16,510 nt of DNA from an uncultured Clostridia bacterium. Lineage in GTDB: Bacteria; Bacillota; Clostridia; Christensenellales; Aristaeellaceae. The stretch lies in NCBI GenBank assembly GCA_934621505.1, contig CAKTUU010000044.1, positions 1 to 16,510 of the forward strand, given 5' to 3'. Made by a program: the position numbers and the translations under genes. Within the stretch, counting starts at the first letter, position 1. Each line of letters begins with the position of its first letter. The notes beneath the pieces are model-generated. The model was not told the DNA's origin. It searched no databases and saw only the letters and a program-made list of their open reading frames with translations. Below, one piece after another: positions 16,161 to 16,510 of this stretch.

Positions 16161-16510
16161 ATGAAAATGCTGAAGCGAGAAACGGAACAGCGGCAAGCAA
16201 TCGAGATGCTATGTGTGGACATGTTGGCGCCAAAGGATCATTTGCTGCGGAAGATCGACGCAGCGGTGGATTTCACGCACATCTATGAGCTTGTGGAGGA
16301 TTTATACTGCGAGGATAACGGACGGCCAGGCTGCGATCCGGTGGTGCTGTTCAAGCTGGTGCTGATCCAGCATCTGTTCGGGATCCGTTCGCTGCGGCAG
16401 ACCATGCGGGACGCAGAAGTGAACGTGGCGTATCGCTGGATCCTGGAGGAAGTGGCTCGGGCGGGATATCTGTCGCCGGAGGTGGTGTTTGTGGACGGAA
16501 CGCATATCAA
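16161..16510 (+). CDS. IS1182-family transposase, N-terminal part, internally deleted, runs off window
   Basis: 116 codons are visible, open to the window end. The start MKMLKRETEQRQAIEM and the block NGRPGCDPVVLFKLVLIQHL through SLRQTMRDAEVNVAYRW are the DUF772-type N-terminal domain of IS1182-like transposases. VVFVDGTHIK, with the first catalytic Asp of the DDE core, closes the visible part. In full-length relatives I recall about 35 residues (FLGY ... PHF ... RHRF ...) between AYRW and the ILEEV/AGYLSPE block; here the W is followed directly by ILEEVARAGYLSPE. The loss keeps the frame. The start may be ATG 16161 or 16167; AGGTG just before 16161 is weak and close. Whether the enzyme is active is doubtful. 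Confidence 0.85.
   Translation, partial: MKMLKRETEQRQAIEMLCVDMLAPKDHLLRKIDAAVDFTHIYELVEDLYCEDNGRPGCDPVVLFKLVLIQHLFGIRSLRQTMRDAEVNVAYRWILEEVARAGYLSPEVVFVDGTHI

Larger units (their letters stand above)
16111..16510 (+). mobile_element. IS1182-like insertion sequence, left part, cut by the window end
   Basis: The transposase gene starting at 16161 identifies the element. The left boundary is not resolved: the interrupted inverted repeat at 16111-16143 is the first sequence that looks like part of the element, and the P-loop gene's hairpin ends at 16103. Terminal repeats and target duplication cannot be tested because the right end is outside the window. Confidence 0.6.

Noticed and set aside
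1..16510. CRISPR array, tRNA or rRNA genes, toxin-antitoxin pair
   Set aside because: No regularly spaced repeats, no cloverleaf-like or rRNA-like sequence, and no pair of small adjacent genes were recognised on reading both strands.

Overview
The window looks like part of a Clostridia-class (Firmicutes/Bacillota) chromosome. The signs are the rpsF-ssb-rpsR order, an AddB-type nuclease rather than RecBCD, a TrmE/MnmE GTPase, strong AGGAGG-type ribosome binding sites, two probable TTG starts, and an IS1182-like transposase. The DNA is moderately GC-rich by eye, so a Christensenellales- or Oscillospirales-like gut lineage is possible. I cannot place it more precisely from sequence alone.

Layout, left to right. 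(1) Positions 1-62 hold a leftward promoter with a perfect 12-bp inverted repeat over its start site; the gene it serves lies outside the window. (2) 145-1674 (-) is a secreted protein with two Ig-like domains and an OB-like C-terminus, followed by a good intrinsic terminator. (3) 1860-9509 (+) is a very large (2549 aa) cyclic beta-1,2-glucan synthase with GT84, GH189-type and GH94 modules. (4) A convergent terminator separates it from the minus-strand block rpsR, ssb, rpsF (order of transcription rpsF-ssb-rpsR), with its own sigma-A-type promoter and a leader hairpin, and then mnmE. (5) mnmE and addB diverge from a short region whose palindromic -10 sequence can be read on both strands. (6) addB (12241-15534, +) encodes an AddB-type Fe-S nuclease without a recognisable Walker A motif; addA is not beside it. 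(7) 15650-16060 (+) is a small P-loop protein with its own near-consensus promoter. (8) From about 16111 the window enters an IS1182-like element. Its transposase N-terminus seems to have lost about 35 codons in frame, and it runs off the window end.

Most of the window is housekeeping: translation (S6, S18, MnmE) and DNA maintenance (SSB, AddB). The accessory parts are the envelope/exopolysaccharide gene, the divergent secreted protein and the insertion element. No CRISPR array, tRNA, rRNA, toxin-antitoxin pair or obvious defence island was found. No gene-free stretch exceeds 300 bases. The most useful leads are the degenerate AddB N-terminus without adjacent addA, the deleted transposase, the shared mnmE/addB promoter, the rpsF leader, and the secreted Ig/OB protein opposite the glucan synthase.
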